From Steromphala cineraria (taxonomy: Eukaryota; Mollusca; Gastropoda; Trochida; Trochidae), in contig OU744736.1 in assembly GCA_916613615.1 (NCBI GenBank), forward strand, positions 8,133,724 to 8,197,723: a DNA stretch of 64,000 nt. Direction: 5' to 3'. Positions 1 through 13,000 of this stretch are shown here, one piece after another. A program made the translations under genes and the position numbers. Each line of letters opens with the position of its first letter. Position 1 is the stretch's first letter. Under the pieces are notes generated by a model. The model ran no database searches, was not told where the DNA came from, and saw nothing but the letters and a program-made list of their open reading frames with translations.

Positions 1-454
1 AATACCAAACTCACTCCCGTCCAAAAACTTTTTTATTAAACTGGTAAATGGTAATGAGTAATAACTCTGCTTGTTAAATACTAAATCACTCACTCGGGAC
101 ATCGTTTTGTATTTTCTGTATAGAAAAAAGTATTGGGCAGGTTATATAATTACAGTAAATTAAACGCACATATTCTTTAATACAAAGTAATGAAATAATT
201 AATTGATATTAGGTATATTACAATAGGGTGGAAGATAAGTAGTGACATATTTTCAATATGAGCACATGTACACATATCACTTTTACCTAGTAACAACTGT
301 TTTAGTGCGGCTCTCCGTATATTTACGTCTGTGGCGTCATAAAACCAATTTTAGTGACGTCAGTGTAGCCGGCCTTCGAAAAGGAAGCAGCCAAGTTTCT
401 GGACATTTTTAAGAGAATAAAATGGAATAAAATCGGTAATAAAGAAATTATTAC

Positions 455-585
455 CCTCGGAAGTGTGTCATTTGACTTTTACAAAACCAATGCAAATTTG
501 TGTATAACCCTCTCTCTCACTCAGGTAATACAAAAATTCACACTTGTTTTGTAAAAATCATATGACACACTTCCTTTAGTAACAA
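455..585. repeat. Imperfect fold-back repeat
   Basis: A segment near 462 (GGAAGTGTGTCAT) reappears inverted near 570 (ATGACACACTTCC), and inner parts also pair (TTTTACAAAAC against GTTTTGTAAAA). This resembles a small palindromic MITE just upstream of the first Ig exon. The rest of 1-600 shows no coding exon that I can support. Confidence 0.55.
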
Positions 586-659
586 TCTGTTTTTTCCACA
601 ACGATTTCTTCTACCGGTGAGAAATGAAACCTTTGTTGAAGTGCAGCATCTTGTTCCAG

Positions 660-929
660 GTGTACCGGTAGATCTGGTGCCAGGGGTCACGGCCTTGAGA
701 GGTCAATCAGTCATCCTGGCCGTAACAGTGCCCACCATTACATCAGCAGGCAGTTGGTACAGCTCTAGGGGTATTATCTTAACCTCTGGACGTTTCAGAA
801 AATGGACTGATGCCTACAGCCACCGCTTGACCATAACGAATATAGAGCTGTCGGACGAGGGGACGTACTTCTACCTGGTTGACTCCTACAACTTTCAAGG
901 GAATCTCACTGTTGTCGAGTCTACCACAG
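660..929 (+). CDS. Ig-like domain exon 1 of mosaic gene
   Basis: A phase 1-1 exon of 270 nt (90 codons) lies between a CCAG acceptor and an ACAG|GTTTTT donor. It has a typical Ig layout: a VTALRGQSV strand, the core tryptophan in GSWYSS and the late motif DEGTYFY. Both canonical disulfide cysteines are missing; the position of the second is tyrosine. It has the same length as the Ig exon at 15715-15984, and both open with a similar GVTA..G motif, so the two look like duplicates. An ATG at 617 lies upstream of the acceptor and is probably not a real start. Confidence 0.7.
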
Positions 930-3900
930 GTTTTTATGCTTTTCTCCTCATAGAACTTTAAAAAAGAAAATATTTTATGAAATGACAGTATTGCAGGTTA
1001 TCATTTATATAGTTGATTTGAGCTTTTAACTTTTATTCTAGAATGCATGTGTAATTTCTAGCTCATCTGGCCTGTAAGGCCCGATGGGCTTATGGCATGG
1101 CATGGCAAGGTGTCCGGCGGCCGGCCGTAAACTTTGTGGAATTTCATCTTCTTCTCCAAAAGCATAAGGACTAGAAAGCTGAAACTTTGTGTACAGACTC
1201 CTTGACTAGTGAGGATTATAAATTGTAACTTTTGTATAAGCTAGATTAGCTCGTGCGACCCGACTTGGGATATCGCCAATCAAATCATTTTCTTGTCACC
1301 TGAGTGACGTCACAATGTCAAGGAGGTCGAAAGGATGTTATGCCGCAGAAAAGAAATCCGCAATTAGAGATTTGTCTTTTCTATATGTGTAATTAGCATC
1401 CCAATTTTTTTTTTACCCTTTTCAAATGTAAAACAAGGAATAAATCTTGAGAAACTTTGATAGGACATCATCCGGCATAACAGTATGTACAGTAGCAAGG
1501 GGAGCAAACTCGAACGCATTAGCTAAGACGCTTGTGGCCAAATTCATTCCTTGCTGAACTAACAGTCTGTTGGTATAGCAGGGTCTTTGGCATCAAGATG
1601 ATCGAGGATAACTTTGGTTGTTAAAACGTTGAGAGAATGTGATACCGTAACGTTGTCAGTGGAAGGGGAGATCACTCTCATCTGCTGTGTGAGACGGGAA
1701 TACAAACGCTCTTTGTTGTTCACTGTTACTGCTGACAATGTTAGATCTTCTGATGGCATGAGAGACGATTAATGAATTACTGCTGTTAAACTGTTGATTC
1801 TCTTTACATTAAGCTCCCCGATTATCTGCATGATTTCCGTTGGTTGAATGCTGTGAATTTGCTTATATATATGAATATTTTTTTGATATGTGTATATGTC
1901 ATATGTCTGAATGACTTTTGTTGATGTCTGAAATAAGAGAATCCTATTTTTTCTATACTTAGTTTGCTTCTTTTAAAGTTTAATTTCGGCCCATGAAAAA
2001 GTTTCTTGAATGACAAAATTAGTCCGGTCATCTTGACCTCATGACATCACCATGGAACAACCAATCGAATGCATCGCTCGCAGTATCTGACATATGTTAG
2101 ATATAAAAAAAATCTCGAAGTGATCTTACTCACACCCGTGTAATAAGCTATCATCATTCATAATTCCGAGGCAAAAAATTTATGCACATGCAAGTCAATA
2201 TGGAAACAACCACTTTCAAAATTACTTTTCATACAATTGTTTTTATTGTTACCTCATTCGTGATTATGAGAGTAATGTTTGAAATTATTGATATTTTTCA
2301 TACCAATGTCCTTAAGGACACTTACTGCAGATATATGCTAACCTCCAGAGTATGTGACGATTGTAATGGTATTGGTAAAACCAAATTGATGACTAGGGGA
2401 CTCAGGTAAGGACTAACCAACTGTAGATTTGTGAATTGATGTAATGTTTTAACAAATTATTGAGTGATTTAATTTGGAGACAGTGCAATGTTTAATTATT
2501 TACAGGAATGCATAGAATCTGGAATTCATCAAATCAATACATCAAATTCTAAAGAAACTTTAAAGTGACTACAGGGCCTCTGAGGCGTCAGGTAGCATCA
2601 GAAGGATTAAAAGGGATTTCAAAGTTCATTGTTAAACTCATCTTCCTACGCAGAGCCTAAAAGGCCAGTTTCCAAACTGTCATTTCATGCCTTGCTGCAT
2701 AGCCTTGAGTTTTCTGTGCTTGCTCTCTAGTCTGTAGAGGCACTATAGCAGCACAGAAAAGTAAAGTCTCTGCAGCAAGGCATAAAATGACAGTTTTCAA
2801 ACTGGCCTTTTAGGCTCTGCGTAGGAAGATGTGTTAAACTATGTTTGATGTCATCTGCATACAATCAACATTAAGTACTACCTACTTTATAGAGCCATCA
2901 TACTCATTGAATCATCATGCTCCATGGTATATCTGCAGGTGCAACATATGGCCAATGGAGCGCCTATCAGAAAATCTCCCTGTGTTCTCGAACTTGTGGC
3001 AATGGAGTTCTAACTGAAGAGAGAACTAGGTCATGTCTGAGTGGAACATGCTCTCAAGTTAATCTGCGGGAGACGAGACAAGTGAGCTGCAATCTACGGA
3101 CTTGTGGTCAGTGGAGTTAATAAATATTACTTGGATTTAAAAACATGTGGGAAATGTCTAAACTTTTGGTTGAACATTTTTAATTCGAAATATTTCAAAC
3201 GGGTGTCCTAAGGATGGAAACTTCAGTTTGAGCATAAGATCTTGCTTGAAAAGAAAACTTGCTTGATTTTTATTTAGATATACAGTGCAATTACAGTCTG
3301 TGAAGGGGTAGCTAACAATCCTTTTATTTTTATTCAATAAAGCAATTGATAAAATATCAAAAACTGAAATCACATGATATTATTACTTGTGGCCAGGTTG
3401 CCGTTCTACAAAGCAGTTGTAGAGTAACGACCGATTGTAGCCCATTGTTTTAAAGTTACACAGAGTATCTTTCTTAAAATTTTATTTGTTTTTGATAAGC
3501 TTACAAATATCTAATATGCTGATTGAAGTTCATATCTCATTTCTGGACTTGCAAATATATAGAGGTTATCATGCTCGTGTGTTTTGGGATCGTAAATATC
3601 CTGCATTAGGAATAAACATTGTATTTTGCGAGCCTTGGCGAGCTAAATACATAGTGTTTATTCCTAATGCAGGATATTTACGATCCCAAAACACACGAGC
3701 ATGATAACTTCTTTATCATACAATGTCATTTTAAAATTTAATTCGAAAAAATGCCCGATAAAACTATTTTAATAGTTGACATTGTTTTAAGATTCGCGCA
3801 TTGATATATGCAAATGAATAGAGCAATGATTCTGACGGTGAATTGACAAAATATAATTCCTCCTTATAAATGTCTTTTAATGTCGTTTGAGCTATTTTGT

Positions 3901-6900
3901 CACGACTCAAAAGTTTTGACATTTTAAAAATCTATAAAATACGATGATTTTAAAAATTAGAAACATTTTAAGTGGTCTTTGGCGGGATCGAACTGAAGTT
4001 CTTTGATCCAACGTCATCGAGAGGACGAGTCAAACTAGCCAAGGGGCAAGAGTTGCTTCCCTTCGCCTACGCGGCAATGGCAGCTTGCGTTGAAACAGCT
4101 ATTGAACGAACTTTGATGGCCGGAGAGCTAAACTAGATGATAGTCTGTGGATTTCCCAATCCAAACTAAACAATATTAAAGTAAAGAACACCGAAGATGG
4201 GTAAATGAAGTGTTTGAACATGAGACTTGAACTGCCTTTCGTACCTGTGAGTATAATTGTTCGGTCGGTTTCATTCAACCTGTGATGACAGTGTTTTGGC
4301 ACTACTAAGTCATGCAAATGGCTAAATATCCATGCAGTGTTGTTGTTATTTCTTAGATCAATTTCTATGCAATATATCATTCATATTGTAATGTCTCTCT
4401 CCCTTACTAAAGGCATTCAAAATGTTAACGCTTGTGACGTCATCGGAATTTTCGAAAGAAATTCCGACCTTGACCTATCGGTATCCGTATATGACCCTTA
4501 GCAACGCCCAACGGATATTGAAAATATCCGTTGGCTTTATTATGCCGAGAACACTATCCATTGTATGATAAATCCATTTATGCATAATATCTCTAAAATG
4601 CTTGATTTTATGGAAAAATAAGGAAAACATCACAAATACGTTTAATATTCGAAATTATGCATCCAATTAATCTACCTATTAGTTAAAATACCTAATAAAC
4701 ACTATCGAATCAAATATTTCTTCCTGTCAGCTTATGACAAGTTTTCAAAATTACGTTTGGCGAATTTGCGAGCGCCACTCGAGCCACATAATTTGTCCGG
4801 TTTTCGATCAAATTTGAATGGCCGTATTTTCACTCTAATGTACTGATTGACCTTTAACTTGTTATTTTCAGTAGTGGTTCCCGATGTAATAACATCGATT
4901 TCAAAATTTGACATATGTGATCCTATCAACATACTCTGTGTCTCTTTAAAGTCGATTGGGGACAATGCTATGTTTAAGGATTTACAGGAATGCATAGAAT
5001 CTTGAATTCTAAAATCAATACATCAACTTCTAAAGATTAACCTTTCATTCAAGTGACTCCAGGGCCTCTGAGGCGGCAGGTAGCATCAGAAGGGTTAAAA
5101 TGGATTTCAAAGTTCATTGTTAAACTGTAAACCTGGCGACTTTATTTCTTTCGCTTTTCTTTGAAATAGTCCCATGTAGCCATACCCATTATTTCCCCGA
5201 TACGGCAGCTACCAATCACAGTAAAGTCTATGGCTTATCTATAGATCCAATCATGGCTTTCCTCCTATAGTCGTGTGACACCCCGTTTCGAACAACTTAC
5301 TCTCATTACTCATTAATCAACCTTTTCCCGCTCGTTGTTAATATATTTTTAGCTCATGTCCGAGACTTGAAGTGCTTGTTTTGAATGTTTAATAAACAAC
5401 TTATTATCTTGATATACCATCCAGACAAACCTTGTAAATGTATCTATTTGTATCTGTTATCTATTGCGCCATGGTCTTTATTTCGAATACTTTTTACAGT
5501 ATGAGTGCTCCAATCTTTCTACACACTCATCTACATACATACCTTAACTTTGGTTACAGATTGTGTTGGCGATTTCACAATTTATATTGTGCTAGATGGG
5601 TCTGAGAGTTTTGGTTTGGAAAATTTTCAAACAGCAAAGAATTCTCTGAATAATTTTGTTGTTGACAATCTGGGAAGGAACCCAAACAACAGGATCGGGG
5701 TTATCGTGTACAGTGACAAGGTCACAGAAAATATCACAGCGACTTCCAACAGAGTGCAGCTTCAAGCTGCGATAAACAGCATATCTTACCCAAATGGAGG
5801 GACTGCCACCCAATTTGGTATCGCTTCTGCAACAGCGCACCTGCTAGAGGATCCTTTTGAAAATACTAAAATAATGATTGTCATCACTGATGGGTTGTCA
5901 GGTCAACCATTGCTTACAGCAGCAGCAGCAGAATTTGCAAAAAGAAAAGGAATAACGACCTTCGCTGTTGGGTTAACGGCAACTGTCGTCGATTTCGAAG
6001 ACCATTTACAACAATTTAATGCCGAATTAAGGAGCATTGCGAGCAACAATACAGAAATTTATACCATCGATAACTTCAGTGGACTGTCGGCGATTCTCGC
6101 AAATGTGTCACGTTCACTGTGTAGTCTTGATGGTAAGTCATTGTATTATCACTTTTAACCCTATTGGTATTTGGAAATCGTAATCGGCTTCTGATGTAAG
6201 ACTTTTCTGAAAACAGAAATAATGAAATGTAATTTCCGTAATAAAAACAGGTCAAATAGTGTAACTGGACAAAAGTATAAATGCCAAAGAGGATTGTCTT
6301 CCCATATGATAGTTAATAAACTGCAATCATAATGTTTTCTTACAGTGAATATAGTAAACCCAATGAAGGACAGGACGGTGTTGGAAGGAAGTAATGTCAG
6401 AATGTCAACGACCTTGAACCAGGCGGGTATCACAGATGGACGTTGGACATTCGAAGATAGAAGCCTCTCCTCCACCACCAGGTACAACACAAGAACAGCA
6501 GGTCGCCTCCAGTACTTGGACATAACTGGTGTACGCCTGAGCGACGGAGGGTCTTACAGCTACGCTTACAATACTGCTGGATCTGGTGCCGTCTTGACAG
6601 TGCTCGGTGAGCGTACTATTCTTTAAACTCACCTTTTGAAGATATCGCTGTTCAATAAACCTACTTAAACCTAACCTAAAGTTATCACATGTTATGTAAC
6701 AGTGCTCGTCAATTGGCGTCATGTCATAATGACATCATTTTGGTAAGCATGCCGTCACACTGGGGTCGGTGACGATGTTATTTAACGCTTAATTGATAAA
6801 AATACTGAAATTCCATTCTTATAAGATCTTAAATGGCAGCGTTTGTCGACTCGCTTTCACACGTTAAATATCAGACCACCCACTTATTTCATTACATATT

Positions 6901-6974
6901 GTTTAACGGGATGTTGTTCAGTATTGTCTATGTATTATCCACTCTCTCTCTCTCTCTGAACTCTCTCTCTCTCT

Positions 6975-7034
<60 letters not shown>

Positions 7035-10000
7035 CTTTCTCTCTCTCTCTCTCTGAACTCTCTCTGAACTTTTACATGGACACTGAATAGAACCAACTAT
7101 CATTTGTATCAGTCAGCATTCGAAATGTAAACAGGAATAAAACTCTAAAATGAATTCGTCCACATTTCTTCTTCATATGTTCAATACATAGTTCAGTCAT
7201 TAAGGTTGTATGACATTTAAGGTCTAAACGCCCTGTACAAATGGAATGCTCCTTTATGTTTGTTCGCCAGGTGAATATATAATTATGCCAAGTTATGTTT
7301 AAGTATCACTGCAAACTGTGTTATGACAAAGTTTTATTTATCTTTTTACAGGTTTGATGGCTAATCAGACTGCGAGAGTTGGAGATACAACTATATTTCA
7401 AACTCGTGTTTCACCAAGTACTACAGAAGGCATGTGGTTAAAAAATGGTGCCCCTCTGAATACACTAGACGACAAATACACAGTAGAAGTACTTGGTGGT
7501 GGGTTTCAGAGACTAATAATCAACGACGTTGATGCATCTGATGCCGGGAGGTACGCCTATGTCATCAACGGCGTGGAAACATCAGCATTTCTTGAACTAT
7601 CGGGTGAGACCAATTTTATTCACAATTTATTCTCTTTAAATAAGACATGTATCAACTCAAAGGAAAATTATCGTATCATGTTTGGAGATGATAGGGCATT
7701 TTTCGCTGTTTAACCTTTTTGTGTTTTCTTAGGTATTGAGAAGTGGATTACGTATTAACCACAATATGAAAAACAAGAACCGTGTTTTCGATATCAACTC
7801 AAAGGAAAATTATCGTATCATACTATGGATAACACGTTTATTGTGAGAGCATGGAGTTTCTGTACAGATTCTTGTATCATTTTCAAGCATGATCGTGATA
7901 CAAGATGATAGTGAAACTTGTGATTTTCTTGAAAAGTAGAATGCGACCGGCAGAAAGGTTTGTCTGGCTTGAACATTATGTAAAAAAAATCTGAAACCTT
8001 ACAATAACCTAGTATTATCTTGTGTTATAAATATTAATAAAAATAAACATGAAATATGCTTAGTATTACTTACCGAATGTCATTGCTTTTCACTCATTTC
8101 ATGAAGTATCTTGCAAGCATCCTAAAAGTGTTGCAAAATATGTCACCTAAACAGGAACGACAACAATGTTCAAATACAGATAAATACATATGTAATAATT
8201 GGCAAAGTTATTTGACATTTCCACAAAAAGATTTGACTGTAACATGAAAATAAGATTTCAGTTATTTATTACTTATAATTATCATATGCAGTTATTGATA
8301 TGTATACCATGTACAAATGAAAGGCTTGTTTGTCCGTCGTCGGTCCGTCCGTAAACTTTTGACACTTTCGACTTCTCCTCATGAACCATACACATTAGAG
8401 AGCTGAAATTTTGTGTACAAGTACCTTAGCATATGGAGATTCTAATTTGTAACTTTGGTGACCCTGTGACCCCAAATAGGGTCACAGGGATCACAACCTT
8501 AAAAACCTATTTTCATCTTCTTCTCCAGTTCTAAAAGGACTAGAGAGTTGAAAGTGATATGTGCAGACTCCTTGGACAATGGGGATTCTAATTTGTAACT
8601 TTGGTGAACCTGTGACCCCAATTAGGGTCACAGGGGTCACAACCTTAAAAAACTATTTTCATCTTCTTCTCAAGTTCCAAAAGGTCTAGAGAGCTGAAAT
8701 TATATGTGCAGACTCCTTGGCCAATTGGGATTCTAAATTGTAGATTTCGTTACCCCATGACCCCAAATAGGGTCACAGGGGTCACAATCTTAAAAACCTA
8801 TTTTTCTCCATTAGATGACAGTCTATGGCAAATTTATTTCTCCTTGGATATTTTAGTGTGGACTTCTTTCACTGTCTGATATTGGCAATCTAGAAAGTGT
8901 TGAATAATAATACATTTGTTTGTAATTTTTTTATAGGTTTTCTTGCAATAGGTAACATCAGTTTCATTTTTAGCTCATCTTGCCTGTATAAAGCAAACTT
9001 GATATGATGCCTGATGAGCTACAGAGCCAATGGCTCTATTTTTTAGTATTAAATTGCAGACTACTTTAGGAATTTAACAGTTAGGTTTGTAAACTATTCA
9101 ACAACAAAATACAAAAGTAACATTTATAAAATAACTATCATTAGACTATCAATAATCTGTTATAAAGTTTTCCTAACAATCAATCTGTAGCAGACTAGTC
9201 AAAAGCATTTGTTGCACAATTGTTCAAAAAAATAAATATTGACACTTTGATACCAAAAATACAAACTTCATGATCCCCTTTGTCACCGATCAATAAATAT
9301 TTAATATAAAAAACTTTACTTAGATTTAGTGAGACACTAAAGAGATCTAGTGAGACTGGAAGACTGAAAGCTTCATTACAGTTCATACTCATTGACATTT
9401 CCCCGCTGTACAGTGTACGTCAGTTGTTCAAAACGTTTTTTTGTATAATTCCCCCAAAATCCCAGCCAATATTTATTACTAAAATTCAATCTATTACTTA
9501 AATTCAACATACATGCCTGTTGACTAATTCATATGCAGATGTAGTTGATTATATCTGACAGGAACAATCACAATGACACTGACAGGCCTAGCTGTGACGT
9601 TGACGTGTGAAGGTCAATTTTACCGCATCTTTGCCACAAAATTTGTTCAAACTAAGTATACATTATTAACAAAAGAAAACATTAGCAAGAACAAAGAGTC
9701 ATCATACACCTATAGTTGCTTTATTAGTCATGAAATAAACATTGACTTGAATAAGATACTTACATTGAATCTTGTAGTCCAAACCTGGTCCAGTCTATTT
9801 CATGCAGCAGACGACACATGGGTTACCAGCAAAACTTGCATAGTAAATTTAAAACGGAATGTGGATGTAAAAAGTGGGATTGGGATGCGGAATAGGATTA
9901 GTAGAAAACGTACAGAAATGTACCAAATAAGATGTAGGGGTACAGGATTTTTGCATTATCAAGGCATAAACAAAAAGTATTTGTTTTATCTTCCTTGGGA

Positions 10001-13000
10001 TGAAATGAATCAAGGCAATATGCTAAGAATAACCTATTTTGCCCTTGTTGATGCCAATTTATTTTTATTCATTATCAATTCTCTCTGATACGGTTTTTAA
10101 ATATTTGTTTCAATGAAATATACAATATAAATGTATATAATATTCAAAAGTTAAATAAAAAGATAATGTGATTTTTTTCCCCACTCAATACAAGTGAACT
10201 CATCGGCCCGATGTAGGCCCGACGTAGTTTGCCGATGTAAAAACAGTGTCGACGGTGCCGCCCTTTTGCCGACGTCGGCCCGATGTAGTTGTGCTACCTG
10301 GGTAGTAGATTTGGGATGGACGTGTTAATAGACAGACAGAGTGAGACTGACAGACAATCAGACAGATTATTTATTGAAATTATGGACAACGTCTGTTAGG
10401 GGTCATGCGACTCGTACTAAATTACGTTTTCAACTTGGACATTATTTGGTGTAGCTCATGTATAATATCTGTCTTACGTTTCAATCTTCTTTTAAGAGGT
10501 GAGGCTTAAATAAGTTTCTTTAATATACACAGCTATTGATGGCGGATGGTCAGACTATGGAGAGTGGCAGCCTGACCCCCTCTGCCTAGAGCCGTGTGGT
10601 CTGACTAGACGAAAATGGACAAGACAGAGGCAATGCAACAACCCCGTCCCAACCCCGGGGGGAAAGCCTTGCTCTGGCGAGGCCATAGAGGAGTCCACAA
10701 GGCCATGTGAAAACAGCCCTGTCTGCCCAGGTAAGTTATTCTTCTCATATTGATTCACCCTGAACATATCTCTGTTACATCTTTATACTGGAAAACATGC
10801 CCTCTTCTAGCAGGTGCTATTAAAAAGTAAAGAATAATATGTCATATTTGTGTCTGCTATTCTTAACAAATATGATGTAGAAAGTTTAAAGGATGAAATG
10901 TCGACATCAACGTTGATATTGCCAACAGTTTTACGACAATCAAATGGTGATAGGATTATTCGCAAATGTATCACCATGGTTAAAGAGACACTCCGCGAGT
11001 ACACAATCAGTTATAAAAATTGCCCAAAAATCAACAAACGTATGAAAAGCATATACAATTTTTTTGAAAATTTTCCGATCATGATTTTTGATGATACAGG
11101 ACAAAATCTGGAAACGAATTGACATGTCTAAAAATAGATCGACTCGAGAGGATACTAGGGCAATGCATTATGGGGTCGTGGTGTGTTTATACGAAGGCTC
11201 TAAGGCCGCTAACAGTCAAGTGGACTCTGGAAAGTCACAAGATGCCGAACAGAGAAAATTTAACTACACAAACAGATTATTCATTTGATATAAAATCCAA
11301 GTTGTCATATCATCAGCAAAACCATTCAAGTTTTATTGCCTAAGTTATATTGTAATGACTAACAAAGGAATATGTAGGTCAAAGTTTTAATACCCGAAAC
11401 ATCAAAATTATTTTGTTCATCGTGTTTGCTAAATGAATCTATTCAAAACATCAGAACTTGAAACAACGAAAGGAAACCTTGTCCTCTGATATACTAAATA
11501 TTCTACGCGATGGAAGGATAAATTTATGTCCGTGTTATAGTTTAATGTTCATAAACTGGAACACTGGTGTGTAGTGAGATAAACATGATTCATGTTATTC
11601 AAATTCGGGGTTTGCTAGTTTTTTCTAAATAAAACAAATTGTTAATGTGCTTTCTCTTGTCGTTTATCCTTTTGCCTACAGATCAAAGGTTTGAATAGCG
11701 AAAAGGTTAAGAAAACTAAACTAAAAAACAGTAAATTGTTCAGATAGCGGTTAAGTATAACAAGTTAATTATCATTGTAGATAGTCATTATATCATTGTT
11801 AAACAATAACGAGAAGCATCATCTGAATTAATGTTCTGAATTTATCAAGTGGCTGATGATGTTTCTTTTCCTAGGGAATGTTCTTTGTTTATGAAGTTTC
11901 TGCTGTTTATCAATCAATTAGAAACGTTGGCTTTCTCGAGGATTGTTATTCGTAAATTATCCATGTGCAGATCATAAGGCAGTCATGCATAATTTGTTAA
12001 CGATGTGTGTGATCTTTTTTAATTTGAAAAAAATAAATTACGATATAAAAGTATGTATCATACAAAATATGTCAACTTGAATTTAATAACTAGATTTTTA
12101 AATATAGTGACTGTCAAGATTGATTGTTATTTGAAATTCCCCAATTTGTTTTTGAATTATTAGGATCATACCCGCTCGGGCAAAAGCTTATATATATGAG
12201 GCCCTAAAATTGTTTCAATAAATAGTCCGTTTGGTTTTTACTTTAATTTGTGATAATTTGTAACTGAAAAAAACTGTAAGATCTAATGTTTTTTATATTT
12301 ATTTCCTGTTGTACGATTCGTTATCCGAAAAAAACACATTTCCAGCTTTTTACGTATCTGTCACATATATTTGTTTTGCAAATATCATATTCAATATGAA
12401 TAAAAATTATTCAAATGCTAAGTTATGTGGTTTGCGGTGATTATAATCTTTTGCAATTTCAATAAAGGGAGGCTTCTAATATAAAAGCTTCCCATAGACA
12501 AGAAAATTTCCTGCCACGTCTAAAGATGAAAGCAGATAAAAGTTCAGTTTTAAGATTCTTAGGAATACAATTCTAATCAATATGAATTAAAACCAACGAT
12601 TATCTATAGTGCAGTAATTGTGATGATATTGTGTCAGTATATGCGTTTAAATAGGTGTCATTTTATGGAATTTTCAGAAAATGAAAGTTCGTGTTTTTAT
12701 TGCTAATGAAAAATTTGATGGCGGCAATGCAGTGTATTATGCGTCAACCCGACTCGTGTGTTGTTCACGCAAACGCAACTTTTGGAAAACTCAGCTGCTA
12801 AATACAAGATTTTGCGTAGCGCGAGCTCCTGGACAATAACAAATGCCTTCTTGCACTAAATAGAGATACTTCCCATGTTCCAAAAACAGTTTCGATGGTA
12901 TCAGCATATAGAGGAAAGATTTTTCTCTATACTGATAGTAATTTTAGATGTTCGAAGGTAAATTTCTCACATACGAACACTAACTCGCAGAGTGTCACTT

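Larger units (their letters stand above)
3449..4949. mobile_element. TTAA-flanked TIR element, interrupted copy
   Basis: The ends match the intact copy at 31817-32282: TTAAAG...ACAGAGTATCTTTC on the left and ACTCTGTGTCTCTTTAA on the right, with TTAA at each boundary. Between about 3561 and 4573 an extra 1.0 kb is present that the intact copy lacks. TTAA targets with short inverted ends suggest a piggyBac-type MITE (inference). Confidence 0.7.

Noticed and set aside
1559..1759. 66-codon minus-strand frame as a small gene
   Set aside because: There is no domain or supporting context, and frames this long are expected by chance in 64 kb.
9573..10088. 171-codon (+) frame between Ig and TSP1 exons
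   Set aside because: There is no domain, signal peptide or exon-like boundaries, the base composition is intronic, and the region is absent from the paralogous block.
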